The position numbers were made by a program, and so were the translations under genes. A stretch of DNA of 61,704 nucleotides from Guillardia theta CCMP2712 (taxonomy: Eukaryota > Cryptophyceae > Pyrenomonadales > Geminigeraceae). Positions 33,009 to 44,292 of this stretch are shown piece by piece (the stretch's first letter is position 1; every line of letters starts with the position of its first letter). The stretch is taken from NCBI RefSeq assembly GCF_000315625.1, contig NW_005434503.1:1-61704 (forward strand), in the 5' to 3' direction. Under the pieces are notes generated by a model. That model ran no database searches and had not been told where the DNA came from. It worked only from the letters and a program-made list of their open reading frames with translations.

Positions 33009-36000
33009 TCAAGTTGCTGCGCTGGTCTGGGCTTGCTCCAGGTCGATTCGCTGTAGTTCACGAGCTACCTCTTCTTCGTTTTCGCTCGTCAATCTCCTTG
33101 CTCTCTCCTCGTTCAGCTCGCTCATTCCGCTGGCATTGAACTGAAGTGCTTTCTGAATGACTTTCTCTCCTCCCTGCTTCACCTCGAACGCAAACAAGTA
33201 GATGCCTCGCTGTGTCAACATCATCGAGGTGCGGACAGCTGCTCGCCGCTCCATCAGGTTGCCTTTCCCCCGGCAGTGCTGCACCACAAGGTGAGGGTGC
33301 AGACGGAAACAGGCGCGTCCTTCCCAGTGCCCCATCACCAAGTTCGTCTGCTGCGCATGCGACGGGAAGTGATACGACACCATCGGCTGCAGAGCGCCCA
33401 AGTCCATGGTGTGTGTCTGAGACTTGTGAGACTGAACATCATCGGCAGGAGGTTGAAGCACATCCCATGGCTCCTCACTTTCCCTCTGCGCATCCTCGTT
33501 AGCATTTTTCAAGGCTCTTCGCACGTGCAAGTTTACCTCTCTGTCCTCGTCGATGGTTCGGAGATGGAGCGGTCGAGCAGCAGCCTCAAAGCTCTCTTGC
33601 CCCCTATCCTCCGGACACATCTCCAGGTCTCCTCCGATCACAATGTCTCTCTCCTCTCCGTTGTCGAAGAGAACTTTGCATGAAGCTCGCAACAGCTTGC
33701 TCTTCTTGGACGGGTCACCCAGTTCCTTGACATCGACAATGGTCCCGCTCTTCACAGCAGGCTCGTCGCGCGCAGAAGAGGCCGACACGGTGACTCGCTG
33801 ACCTCGATGAGGGTCGACATCTCTCCCTATCACTGTCTTGACCCTGACTCGCTCCTGGGCATGCCTTTCTTCTCTCACCTCCCTCAACCTGAAGTGTCCT
33901 TCAAACCCCGTGCGGTAGTCGCCCATGTACCCGTTGTCCCACGTGACCTCACAAATGTCACCCGTCACCCCGTCGCCGTCAAGATCTGTGGGGTCAACCC
34001 AAGAGATTCTGCCCAGAGACCCCCCTGTCTCCTCTAAGAGGTGAGGATACTTGGAGGCGATCACAGACCTGAGCCCCACTCTCATCCCCACTGAGGGGAA
34101 CACATGGTAGCCCACCACATCGTCTTCTCCGTCTGAATCAACTTCGGAATCCATCTCAGAGCTTTCGTGGCGCTTTTCCTGCCCTTGTGACTTGTTCCCA
34201 GGGCTCCTCGGTGTTGAAGACCCAAAATTGAGACCAAGGATGTTGTCTTGATGAACGGAGACTTCTGATGCCGATTCCGATTCCTCATCACTTGGATTTT
34301 TACCCTGCTCTTCCTCCTCAACCGCGTGCTCTTCTTCTGTGTATTCAACAGGCTCTTGCTTCCAGATTTCTCCCCAGAGTTGAATCGCATTCAGACTTCT
34401 CGTTGGCTCCACACTGCCATCCGAGTAGACGAGGAAGACTTTGACTGGGTTGGCAGCGGTCGGAGCAGTCTTGCTTGAGGACGGCACGTGCAACCGGAAC
34501 ATGCCGGTGCTCGTATGCATGAGCTCGACTCCAACATTCATCGACCGATGCCACAGGAGCGAGTACTCCAGCCCCTCCAGGCTCCTCTCCACCACCACCG
34601 CGTCCCTCCCTGTCGTCTTGAATTGACTCAAACTCTCACTCGCGTCCTGACTGCGAAATCGCGAGGAGTGACGCGAGACATAGGGAGCTGTGCTGCCGTG
34701 CAACAAGACCCAGTCAAAACCAAAGTCCAACCGCCTCTCGCCCTCGAGAAGCTTCTCCTCCTTGATGATTCCGAACTTGGTCGCGAGCTGCACCATGGCC
34801 TCTTGGAAGGCAGTCAGGTCCTGGGAATCCATCTCAAGGCTCTGCAGCCATTGGCTGTCGTTGTGACGCATGGCGAGGTGTCTGAGGTCATTCATGCTGC
34901 TCTCGCTCAGGACTCTTGCAAGGTACTTGGAGAACTTGTGCCGAGAGAACCAGTTGATCAGCTGCAGCAGCTGGAAGTCATCGAAGCTCATCAGCTCCAC
35001 GTTTAGCCCGAGGCCCTGGACTTGCTCGCGGCAGTGATGCCGGGAGTCACAGTGGCTGATGACTTGCAGGGTCCTGATGCGAGCATGCTCGTCTCCAGAA
35101 TTGTCAGGAGGGCCCGACGAGCCTCGAGGGTCAGCTGACTCGCTGCTGATGAGTATGGTACACATGCAGATCTGACCGTGGGCTAGGAAGAGGTCAGCAA
35201 CCTTGTCCCAGGTCAACCCATGGATGTTGGTGTCTTGTATCTTCAACAAGATGTCTCCCTCCTTCACCCCTGATGAGACGCAAGAAACTTGTGTGAAAAC
35301 AAATTGTCCGTCTGCTCGCTTGACAAGAATGGCAGAACAACGAGCTTCGTCGCTATGCATTTGGGGAACATCGAACGATAAAGTCTTGACAACCTCGTCT
35401 TTTGACTCTGAGTTCCTATCAACTTTCATGATCCTGAAGTACTTCTTGGCTGATTCCTGAAGCAGCTCCTTGTTGGCTGTTTCCATCTGCTGCGGGTCAG
35501 TGTAGAACTTCAAGTAATCTATCTTCTCTTTGATCTTCAGCTTGAGAATCGCTCTATGCTTGCGCATTGTAATCCCAAGAACTTCGCGCATGTCTTTTTC
35601 GGACATGTCTATAAGCTGTTCACCATCAACCTCATTGCGCTTTGCTTGTCGAATATACCGATCTGTTTGCTCCAAAAATCTTGGTCGCAGTTCTTCTAGA
35701 AATTTGCAAACCTCTCGGCACGAGAATTCTGCAGGAAACAAGATCCGTCAACTCTATATCCAAACATGCGTTCAGAAAGCAGAACATGCAAACATTACCT
35801 AAAACATTCACACTGCGAATCAGTTGTTCTTCTCCCATTCTTTCCCTTCGTAGTCTCAGTGCTTTGTTGAACTTTCGTTGATCTTCGGGGGTAGCACAGA
35901 TATCAGCAGCATTGCTCTCCTTCTCGGGCGAAATGACTTGGCTTTGACTTTGATTGCTGTGAATCTTCAAGGCCAAGACCTCTTGCACCACATTCCTGTA

Positions 36001-37504
36001 AGCTCGTCGCACGTACGGGCTCCTGTCGTTCTCAGAAGAAGAGAGAAATTCCTTTGCTGAGTCGTACCCGGCCTTTGCAATCTCGCCCAGAAATTCCAGA
36101 GCAGACTTCCTAATATACCAATTTTCCCTTCCTTTGTTCTCAAAGAAGGAATTCAAGCTCAAATAATACGACGAGTTGTAACTTAGCATCGTACCAACTT
36201 TTGAAATGATCATTTCTTTGAGCGAGCTTACGCATTGTTGATATGATTCTAGATACATGGAGAGATCATTGCTGGTAGACTTTTCCTTTTTTTTGGCTCT
36301 TTGTAGTTCTCTGCCGATTGAAATAATCATTTCATCATTTTTCATCCCAAAGCTTCTAATTTTCTCAATGATTTCCTGTGTTTTTTGAGCCAACAAGTCA
36401 TCATTCAGACGTCCTTGCAGCTTCAGTCTTTCAGAAGCGATCCTGTCCCTGGAATTCTCCATGAATTCACGAATCGCATTTTCATGACGAGCCTCTACTT
36501 GTGATCTCTTGCTGCGAAGCTTGCTATTCCGTCGTCTCAACTGAGTTATCTTGATCTCAAGAGTTTTGCATCTTTCGATTTCCGAGGCAAAGCTGGAATC
36601 GGAGAGAAACAGCCACGCGCAGATTCGAACGGAAAACACCTGATGAGACAGCATTGCAACCAACCCCCGCAAGAAGGTGTCATCCTTGAATGCGATCGCC
36701 ATCTCTTGTAGGGTCAGCCAGGCACCACTTCCTACAAGCCCCGAGGCTGACAAATCCTCGAACTTGTCCGAGGAAGCACAATGGCCACGCAAACGCAAGG
36801 CTGTGTTACGATTGGAGACGGCTAGGTACATGTCGACATCGAGTCGGTCTTGTTCAATGCATTTCTTATCGCACATTTCAATCACGAGGCCGCGGACGTC
36901 AGCGTGATCGTCGGATATCGCTGATATAGTCGCTTCCATGATCGCTTTCTTTTCTGGAGTCACGGGCTGTCTAGCCGCGAACATCAATCTCTTGACGATC
37001 AGCCTTCTGATCTTGAAGGACGGCTCTTGATGCAAGAGCTTGAGAGCAAACTGTGTAGCATTCGAGACTCCTTGCTCCGCATAGTAACACACAACATTCG
37101 CCCAGCTCAACCTATCGATGATCGCTTCCGAGTTCATCACATCTGGATTCTCGACGAGATCTCTCTCGATGAGCTCCTCGTATCTGCTGCTCTTTGTCTC
37201 CATGTCTTCTGGAACTGCCTCAACCTTCCTTCCATTCTTGTCAATCATCCACTTCGTCCTCGTCTCGTCATGCGGAGTATCAGGACCCTGCAGATCGAAA
37301 TTACATTGACATAATATAAGTCACGGACTGGTATGCAATAAGCATGCGCACCGTGGCACTTTCAATGGGAACATCTCATTTCAGTTTCAAAAACAGACAT
37401 CAGGTGTAGTGTTCAGTTCTCACCATCACTTTCTCGGCGAAGCCAAAGTAAAGGTCTGAGGACTTGAAACCTCCCAAACGGAGCATCTTCAACAAGTTCA
37501 CCAT
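33009..37504 (-). CDS. 1429-aa scaffold: HEAT-like, coiled coil, SAM, PDZ, second SAM-like, MIB/HERC2
   Basis: Three exons (37504-37424, 37287-35799, 35728-33009) join in frame for 1429 aa. The last junction falls between SVNVL and EFSCREVC, so the two long ORFs are one gene. N-terminal half: helical repeats (FALKLLHQEPSFKIRRLIVK, VFSVRICAWLFL) and a coiled coil (about 265-400). Then a SAM domain from EFSCREVCKFLEELRP to KHRAILKLKIKEK, a PDZ-like segment (VSSGVKEGDILLKIQDTNIH), a second SAM-like helical region (QLINWFSRHKFSKYLARVL) and an acidic linker. A MIB/HERC2-like domain follows: GMRVGLRS, VTWDNGYMGDYRTGFEGH. No RING, HECT or kinase is seen, so it looks like a multivalent adaptor. MIB/HERC2 domains occur in ubiquitin ligases and bind peptide or sterol-type partners. 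Confidence 0.82.
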
Positions 37505-37714
37505 GCTTTCTGATCAAGCCTGAGTTGGCGGACTAGATCAAGACACGGCGACTTCAATCAGGCTCTTCACTGTCCGATCTCATGCTAGGATGGTCCGAGT
37601 TGTGGTTGACGGCTTATATCCGATCCTGCCATTTCAAATGCCCGCCGCTCTACAGCAAGCGGCGGCATCGTCGCTACCAGCCTGAGTCCGTTGATCCGCA
37701 GTTCTTTCAGCCTA

Positions 37715-38475
37715 GGGCTGTGGGGCCGGTCTTGACGGTGGGGCCGCCCGGCCCGCCGCCCGCACCGGCCGGGCCGACGCCGAGTCGCAAGTCTCCGAGG
37801 CTCAGCCGCATGGCACTCAGTTACAACTCGCCCTCAGCGGCTTCCTGCCGGTCCAGCCGCCAGGCCCCCCGCGCTGACGTTGGCCCGGCTGAGCCGGGTG
37901 CCACTGACGTCACGGTCCGGCGACCCCGGGGCCCGGCCGGCCGTGCGGCCCGTCACGGTGGCCGCCGGGCACGGCCCCACCGGCCCGTGGGGCTCGGATC
38001 ATCGGCCCCCCGGGCCCGGGCCCGGGCGGACGCCGGTCACCGTGGCACCGGCCGTCGGACTCCGCCGTGTGCCGGTGAGTTGTTTTCAAGTACGGCCCGG
38101 TCACGGGCCAAGCCTGGTGGGGCCCGGTGACAGCCGCAGAGTCGGCAGGATTGTACAGGCCCGGGGTTTGCCGGGTTCTCGGGGCCCGGCGGCGCCACTA
38201 CGGTCTTGTTTTCGGAAGTTCAGGCTCTTCCAGGGAAGGCTCGCCGCCGTTTGGCCAGTGCGCCGGCCCGCCGCCGCCGCCGCCGCTCAGTGTACGACGG
38301 TCAGGGTCAAGGCTGGCAGTACTACAGCGCGCCCTGGTCTGGTACCGTGACGGACAGTCCGGCCGGGCGGCCGGGCCGCCCGGGGTGCGTGCGGCTGATC
38401 ACACAGCCTCCATAACGCTATGCGGTCCCCGGCACTACGGTCCTGAGTACCGTACTCAAACGCGGCGGCTAGTTG
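37715..38475. repeat. GC-rich island, copy 2
   Basis: About 760 bp dense in CCGGCC, GGGCCC and GTCACGG words, with ORFs that follow composition. Its right edge has ACTTTGAGTCA (about 38520), TAACAGCCCTTTGAACT and TATGATTTGG. The last two recur beside the tRNA at 42 kb. It lies directly next to tRNA copy 1. Confidence 0.8.
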
Positions 38476-38613
38476 AACCAAAACAAAAAGATACTACTGG
38501 GTAGCTCAAAAAGTAATCTTAACTTTGAGTCAATGACCGTATGCCACCGGATAACAGCCCTTTGAACTTTCAATAGTAGTATGATTTGGTCCTCTTGCCA
38601 AAAAGTTTACGCG

Positions 38614-38687
38614 TGCTTTCGCCCAGGTTCGAACTGGGGATCTTGTGCGTGTCAGGCACACGGATTAACCAACTTTCCCACGAAAGC
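38614..38687 (-). tRNA. tRNA-Val (anticodon GAC), copy 1
   Basis: Read on the minus strand: a perfect 7-bp acceptor stem (GCTTTCG with CGAAAGC), U8, A14, G18G19, a perfect 5-bp anticodon stem, U33, anticodon GAC at 34-36, a 5-bp T stem with loop TTCGAAC, and discriminator A. The body resembles eukaryotic tRNA-Val except for G at position 34. The D stem has one A-A mismatch. No intron. T-rich sequence follows downstream (from about 38604) as a Pol III terminator. Confidence 0.87.
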
Positions 38688-38728
38688 CCCACCACCTCGA
38701 GGCGGGATATCGAATGTGAGGTTCTGTG

Positions 38729-38880
38729 GGTTTATATAGTGAAATATGAAGTTGGGGAGCTGAAGCTTTGCTTGTACTATGCCATGATGGGGATGAGTAC
38801 ATGGGGATGAGTACATGGGGATAAGTACAAGCAAGCCTCAGCTCCCCAACTTCATACTAAGTTTGACTATATAAACCCAA
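38729..38880. repeat. Long inverted repeat (hairpin) with small internal tandem repeat
   Basis: The left arm (38729-38779, GGGTTTATATAGTGAAATAT onward) and right arm (38825-38880) are near-perfect reverse complements over about 50 bp, sharing AGTTGGGGAGCTGA. The loop has three ACATGGGGAT-like units. Each arm ends in TATATA-containing sequence. A MITE or hairpin RNA is possible. Confidence 0.88.
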
Positions 38881-38949
38881 CAATCACTCGAAATCTCTTC
38901 TTATACATATTTTTCTTACATCTAACATGGTGAGATAGGTTACATTCAT

Positions 38950-40435
38950 CTAAGGAAGTAATGTTGTGACAACAACACTTGCGAAAATGAAAATGGGCCA
39001 GGAAGAAGAAATTAACCTGTCTCCCTTTGAAACAGTACCTTGGAATTGAATATCCTGAAGAGAAGCAACATTGTTCAGAAAAATAAACAGCAGACAACAA
39101 TTACTCATTACATAGATGTGACTCTTCAGAAAATCGGAGTAGAAACTGATCTGTGTGTACACGCCATAGCGCCCAGGCGTCGCGCATAAGGGAGCATTTA
39201 ACGGTAACTGTGATCCCATGCTGAGCACTCCAACGATGTAGGCAGAGTTGCTGACAGAGAAAAAGGCTGGGCCACCTGCTCTCCCTTAGCACGCTGTAAA
39301 AGATTTTCATTCAGGGGCCGTACCTGAGTCTCCTTCGCAGCTGTCCTTCTGCCCTTCTCCATCTACGCACAACCACACCCATCGAGAAGCGAAGGTTGCA
39401 AGAGAGGGATTGCTGTTCTTGCACGTTTGCTCTGTTGCGATAGGAACGGAAACCTGCGGCGCAGTCAGACACTCGATCCACGTACGTGTCACAGAACCTC
39501 GTACAATGCGAAGGGAATCTCAGGTGGCTTTCCCGACTGTATGTTTGCTGTCACCCCGAAGCCTGCAAGGATGATGGAATTCCCAGGGCTAAGAAGTCCA
39601 GCGGGCAGAGTTGTAAGCCCATCGATCTTTGGGAACTGGTTGTTGATCAGTGGGGACAGATCGACCGAGACCTGAAGCTATTTTTAGTAACGTTTCTTCA
39701 AAGAGTCCTAGCACTGTATCAACTGACCTCGATCAGCAAAATGTCATTTTCAAGCAGTGTTGCATTGAAATCTGGATGAGGAACAAACCGTTTGACTTGA
39801 ACTCGGTTGCAATTCGTTGATAGTGTGTTGCTGTTGCAGCCTATTGTTGTGTTATTTACATTGAATTTTCAAAACAGCGACTCATCACCGACGATGAGTC
39901 GGGCAGACGAAGCCGGCATTATCGTCCCCGTGTTCCAATCGACAACGCAATGGACCGCAGATAATGCCCAAGTTGCAGAGACGATCTGAGCCGTACTGCA
40001 ATGAGACAGTAACTCCATGATCCCCAAATACTGTCAATGATACCATAATGTGGTCGAATTTGGAAGGAACTCCACCAACCATGGATACGCGCCATCAACT
40101 TTTGTTCCTCCGATTATGCGAGCATCTTGATTGTGCTGTCCAGGCCACAGTCCTACACGATGACGTTCTCATTTCTCATTCTCTTGTTGTAAACCAATGA
40201 CTCACCCTCAAATGCTGACGACACTGAGTGGAACCAGGATTTTTCAGTTGCTGTCTGCATGCAAGTAAGTTCAAGAACACATGACTATACCTTTCCCTCC
40301 TCCCACCCAAACTCATACCGTGGGTATTGCTTTTATGACAGCCGGCTTTGCATCTGTGCAAAGAAAAACTCCAAGCGAGAATAAGAAAATGGGTTCAATG
40401 ACACGGCGACTATGGAAAATTCTTTTGCACGCCAT
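38950..40435 (-). CDS. Secreted trypsin-like (S1A) serine protease
   Basis: Spliced exons give a complete S1A protease. It starts MACKRIFHSRRVIEPIFLFS (signal peptide), then a propeptide and the activation site RIIGGTKVDGAYPWLVEF. The catalytic His is in WALSAVHCVVD (codon near 39951), Asp in ENDILLIE (about 39745) and Ser in DSCEGDSGGPAFF, where the intron interrupts GDSG. C-terminal strands IVGVLSMGS and YGVYTQISFYSDFL follow. Introns are about 30-105 nt. The last frame runs on to TAG at 38950 with a hydrophobic tail (WPIFIFASVVVTTLL) that could anchor it, or the end may be spliced differently. It would be activated by cleavage after Arg and act outside the cell or in a vacuole. Confidence 0.87.
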
Positions 40436-40953
40436 GTCAAATGAACATGCACCTGCAAAGAGTGTTACCTATCAAAAATGAAGCCATATCCTTGCTCAAA
40501 ACTTTGTGACTAAAGTGGTCCTATTACATTAGAAGCTGTACAGATACCGATCCACTTTTTGACAGAAAACTTTTGTGATGATCCGATTCACTCGTTTTTC
40601 AAAGTTCACTCTCTTTTCACTTGTGGTAACTCTCCCTGTTTCGATAACTTCCTTATCGCTTTCCTCCTCTGCTCCTTCCCTTATCATCACTTCTAAGGTC
40701 CACCCCCTTTATACCTCCCACACGCGACAGAATGAAAACTCTCATCGGACCTGTCCGCCTGCATGCTTGTTGCACTTGTACAGCACTGGAGGATCAAGAA
40801 ACTACAGCATGCACGGCTCAGAAAGTTTGGTACAATGACAATTTTAAATTGTATGTACAACAGAAAGCAAAAAAATAAATTCCAGTACTACCTCTAAAAT
40901 CAATTGTTCCCAGGCGCTTTTGCTGTCCTCAATCGCGAAAAAAGTTATTCTCG
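40436..40953. other. Intergenic, no gene seen
   Basis: Spacer upstream of the protease gene and downstream of tRNA copy 2. One hydrophobic plus-strand ORF (40575-40838) is not supported. Confidence 0.45.
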
Positions 40954-41027
40954 TGCTTTCGCCCAGGTTCGAACTGGGGATCTTGTGCGTGTCAGGCACA
41001 CGGATTAACCAACTTTCCCACGAAAGC
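40954..41027 (-). tRNA. tRNA-Val (anticodon GAC), copy 2
   Basis: Its 74 bases are identical to copy 1. On the minus strand a T run (AACTTTTTTCGC) follows the 3' end as terminator. The 5' flank (on plus: CCACCACCTCGAGGCGGGTC onward) matches copy 3 for at least 45 bp. Confidence 0.87.
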
Positions 41028-41059
41028 CCCACCACCTCGAGGCGGGTCTGCTTCACTCT

Positions 41060-41975
41060 CGCCCCAAAGCCGTCATATCATCATGAGTCCGATCATTTTG
41101 CCGCAACCAGCCTACGGTACGGTACCGTACGGTCCGATCCCCGCTCAGTGACCGTTTAGTTGGGAGGGGGTCCGATCGGGTTAGTACTTAGACTGGGCGG
41201 CGGCGGTACGCACGGGCCATGGCCCCGGGCCCGGGCTGCTCACTGGGGAGTCCCGGCCGGGCTCAGGGCGGCCCAGGGGCGGCCCGTACTCCGGCGGGCC
41301 GAACCGCGGCCGCCAGTGTAAGTTCGAGTCGGGGGCCGGGCCCGGCGAACTTCCCGGCGGCGGCCGGCTATGCCAGCCGCCGAGTCAAGCCGTGCCAGCC
41401 TACGGTCAGATAGCGCCGAGCCTTAACAAAAACTGCCAGGCTCCTGTAGTGACCGTGTAAACTTTCACGGCAACTGGCGCCGCCCGGCCCGGCCGCCGGT
41501 GAAGACGACTTACTAAGTCAGTTACGTGTTTTCAAGGCGGCAATGTCAATGAGTCAGTGCAGAGACGAAGAGGAGGTGACCTCAGCCTGGCAGTTCAGAG
41601 TCACTGTCAACGTCCGGCCCGGCCCGTTTGAAGTTCCTTACTAAGGTTTTCTCCGATGATGTGGATGCTTGAGTTTCACATGAGTCGGACTCTCCAACTT
41701 GAAGCTCTGAGCCGGAGTCTCCCCTGCGGCAGCCCGCCGGGCCGGGGCCGGGCTCCCCGGGGCGGGGGCCGGCCGGGCGGCGGCCGCGGGCTGGCAGGGC
41801 CGAGGCTCAGCGCTTGCCGCGCAGTGCGGTAAAAAAGCTGATGGCATACTATGATAACGGCCCTTCGATCTCAGTTTAATAGATACCGTTTTCAGTTTTA
41901 CACAAAGTTCACTGAGTTAAAAAGCAGTACGCCGAGGACAATCAGGAGAGTTAGTCTAGGAGGCTTTTCAGTTAC
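41060..41975. repeat. GC-rich island, copy 3, between two tRNA copies
   Basis: Starts inside sequence homologous to the right flank of tRNA copy 3 (GCAACCAG, TGGGAGGGGGTC, GTACGCAC) but interrupted by GC-rich stretches, for example GGTACGGTACCGTACGG. The right edge carries GAGTTAAAAAGCAGTACG and GAGGACAATCAGGAGAG (about 41913-41960), homologous to words at 18.13 and 55.0 kb, and TATGATTTGGCC as at 38.58 kb. Confidence 0.8.
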
Positions 41976-42026
41976 TAGTATGATTTGGCCGACCAGCACG
42001 CGTTTCTTTCCAAAAAGTTATCCTCG

Positions 42027-42100
42027 TGCTTTCGCCCAGGTTCGAACTGGGGATCTTGTGCGTGTCAGGCACACGGATTAACCAACTTTCCCACGAAAGC
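42027..42100 (-). tRNA. tRNA-Val (anticodon GAC), copy 3
   Basis: Identical in the 74-base body to copies 1 and 2, with the terminator-like AACTTTTTGG after its 3' end on the minus strand. The 5' flank contains a conserved GGCTTTGGGGCGAGAGTG block and a TATATAAAGG sequence that could help Pol III transcription. Confidence 0.87.
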
Positions 42101-43009
42101 CCCACCACCTCGAGGCGGGTCTGCTTCACTCTCGCCCCAAAGCCTTTATATAGCAACCAGTCCCTGACTTGGGAGGGGGTCGGGGTAGTACCGTACGCAC
42201 CATGCCTGGTCACGAGGAGGGTCCTTGAGGGTCTGCAAAGGGGTGAAGTGGAGGGGAGAGGGGTATACCACGATGAAGTTGTGGAGTATGGAAATGGGGG
42301 CCAGGAGTGTCGCTGGTTGCGATGGTTGCATGGAAAGGAAACATCAAGCAAGAGTCGTGTTAAGACAACAGAGAGAAAGATGTTTGGCAGATGAATACGA
42401 TCATTAGGATCAATCTCTGAAGTCCTGCTGAAACATCATCATTACTACAAGTGGAAGACGTAGAAAGGGATATGATTAGCTGAATCTGAGCAGGGAGCAG
42501 GTCTACCTTGACTTCTAAGATATTCATGGAAGCAACATAATTGAGAAAGACAAAGAATTGTGAGATGTTGAGTCAGCAAAGAGCAAGCGACAACGGACAA
42601 TCACCATAAGTAGGCATTTCAGATCTAGAAACTGAGCAAAAGACTGGGTAAAAGGTGGAAGACTGTGTAATGACAACTGATGTGTAGGTGATACTTCATG
42701 TGAACTGTTTAGAAATGTGCTTTCCTCGAAAGCAGGATGAGGCTTGTATGCGACACGGCCGAGCGAAACTTTTCTCATTGGGGCAGACAATGTCAACACA
42801 GTGTGAGAGGACGAGCGAGATTCAGAATCGTTGAGAGGTAGACAAGCCCAGTGTCAACATGTGTATACAATCTTTGTAAATGTGCTGAAGTTCAAAAAAC
42901 AAAACAAGAGGCACCAGAGATCCTGAGGAAGGAAATTGCAAGAGAGATGTTTGGCCACCATTTGCCGCCTCCTTCTCTGGCTCCTCCTCCTTCTTTTGCT
43001 CCTGCTTCT
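42101..43009. other. Intergenic, no gene seen
   Basis: About 42160-42220 is the uninterrupted version of the tRNA flank that is split by GC-rich stretches at copy 2. The rest has short unsupported ORFs. Confidence 0.5.
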
Positions 43010-44155
43010 CTATAGGTTCTTCGCGAGTTCCCGGAGCTTAAACTTCTGAAGCTTCCCCGTGGACGTTTTCGGCAATTCCTGTAGAAAGTGAGGCGAAGGA
43101 TCAAGTGATTGAAGAAAACAACCTGGAAGACGAAAGTCTTGGGGACCTTGAAATGTGCCATGTGCTGCTCATAATTAGACCAAGACTTATCATTAGAAAA
43201 GTGAGTTACTTCACGACAGAAATTCTTCAAATCCTCCTCAACCGAGGCATCGTATCCTTTCTGAGAACTGTAGTGAGCAGAGGAGAGGAGAAAAGCAGAA
43301 CAAGGCAGAGCTTTGTCCTTCACCTTCAGCTCCACGAACGCGCATGGTGTCTCGCCCCACTTCTCGTCGGGTCTGCGTCAGGAGGTTAGGCAAGAGACGA
43401 GCAAGCAAGAGGTACCTCGCGACCACCGCCACCATCTCTACAGCAGGATGAGACGTCATTATGCCTGCAAGGAAGAGAGTGAGCGTCAAGGACGACGCCA
43501 GAGAAGATGCGAGCCCTTGACTACCTTCAACTTCGATGGAAGAAATGTTCTCCCCTCCTGATATGATCACATCTTTGGAGCGATCCTGCCCCTCAGTCAG
43601 TCGCTGGACACGCACGGCCCGAGCTCAGACCTTGAGCTCGATGTAGCCGTCCGAGTGCATCACTGCAAGGTCCCCGGAGTGGAACCATCCTCCTCTTAGA
43701 TCCTGAAAACGTAGATGGGCGATCAAGTGCGAAAGGGTGAGGACGGGGTGTAGTAGTGAGATCAGAAAATTCGTCATTGATTGGTTGTAGGAGATAGGGC
43801 AAAATGGAACGAGAAAGAAGCAGAGATGTTGGAGGAGGCAGGAGAAGAAACTGAAGGAGCAGCAGAGGGAAAGGAAACGACAATCAAGGGAGAAAAGAAC
43901 CTTGCTGGTTGTGGCGGGGTTCTTAAGATATCCCTTCATCACGACGTTTCCGCTGTAACAGCTTTAGGAAACTCCCCTGCATTTTCTGTCTTACCGAAAC
44001 ATAACTTCTCCAAGAGTTTGTCCATCGGCAGGAACAGGTTGCAAAGTCTCGGGATCCAGAACCTTGATGAAATGTGAATACATGAAATCTCCCTCTACTT
44101 TCATCGCCTCCTCGCCTCCATCTCGTCCTTGTCTTCCTCCTCCTCCTCCTCCTCC

Positions 44156-44205
<50 letters not shown>

Positions 44206-44237
44206 TGAGTCTCAATCATCATCATCATCTGAGTCTC

Positions 44238-44292
<55 letters not shown>

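Noticed and set aside
35632-35741. Two separate genes, 538 and 910 aa
   Set aside because: A GT-AG intron at 35798-35729 joins them in frame and the SAM domain starts exactly at the junction.
41968-42351. Minus-strand protein across tRNA copy 3
   Set aside because: The frame reads through a structurally perfect tRNA that recurs three times, giving the same pseudo-peptide each time.
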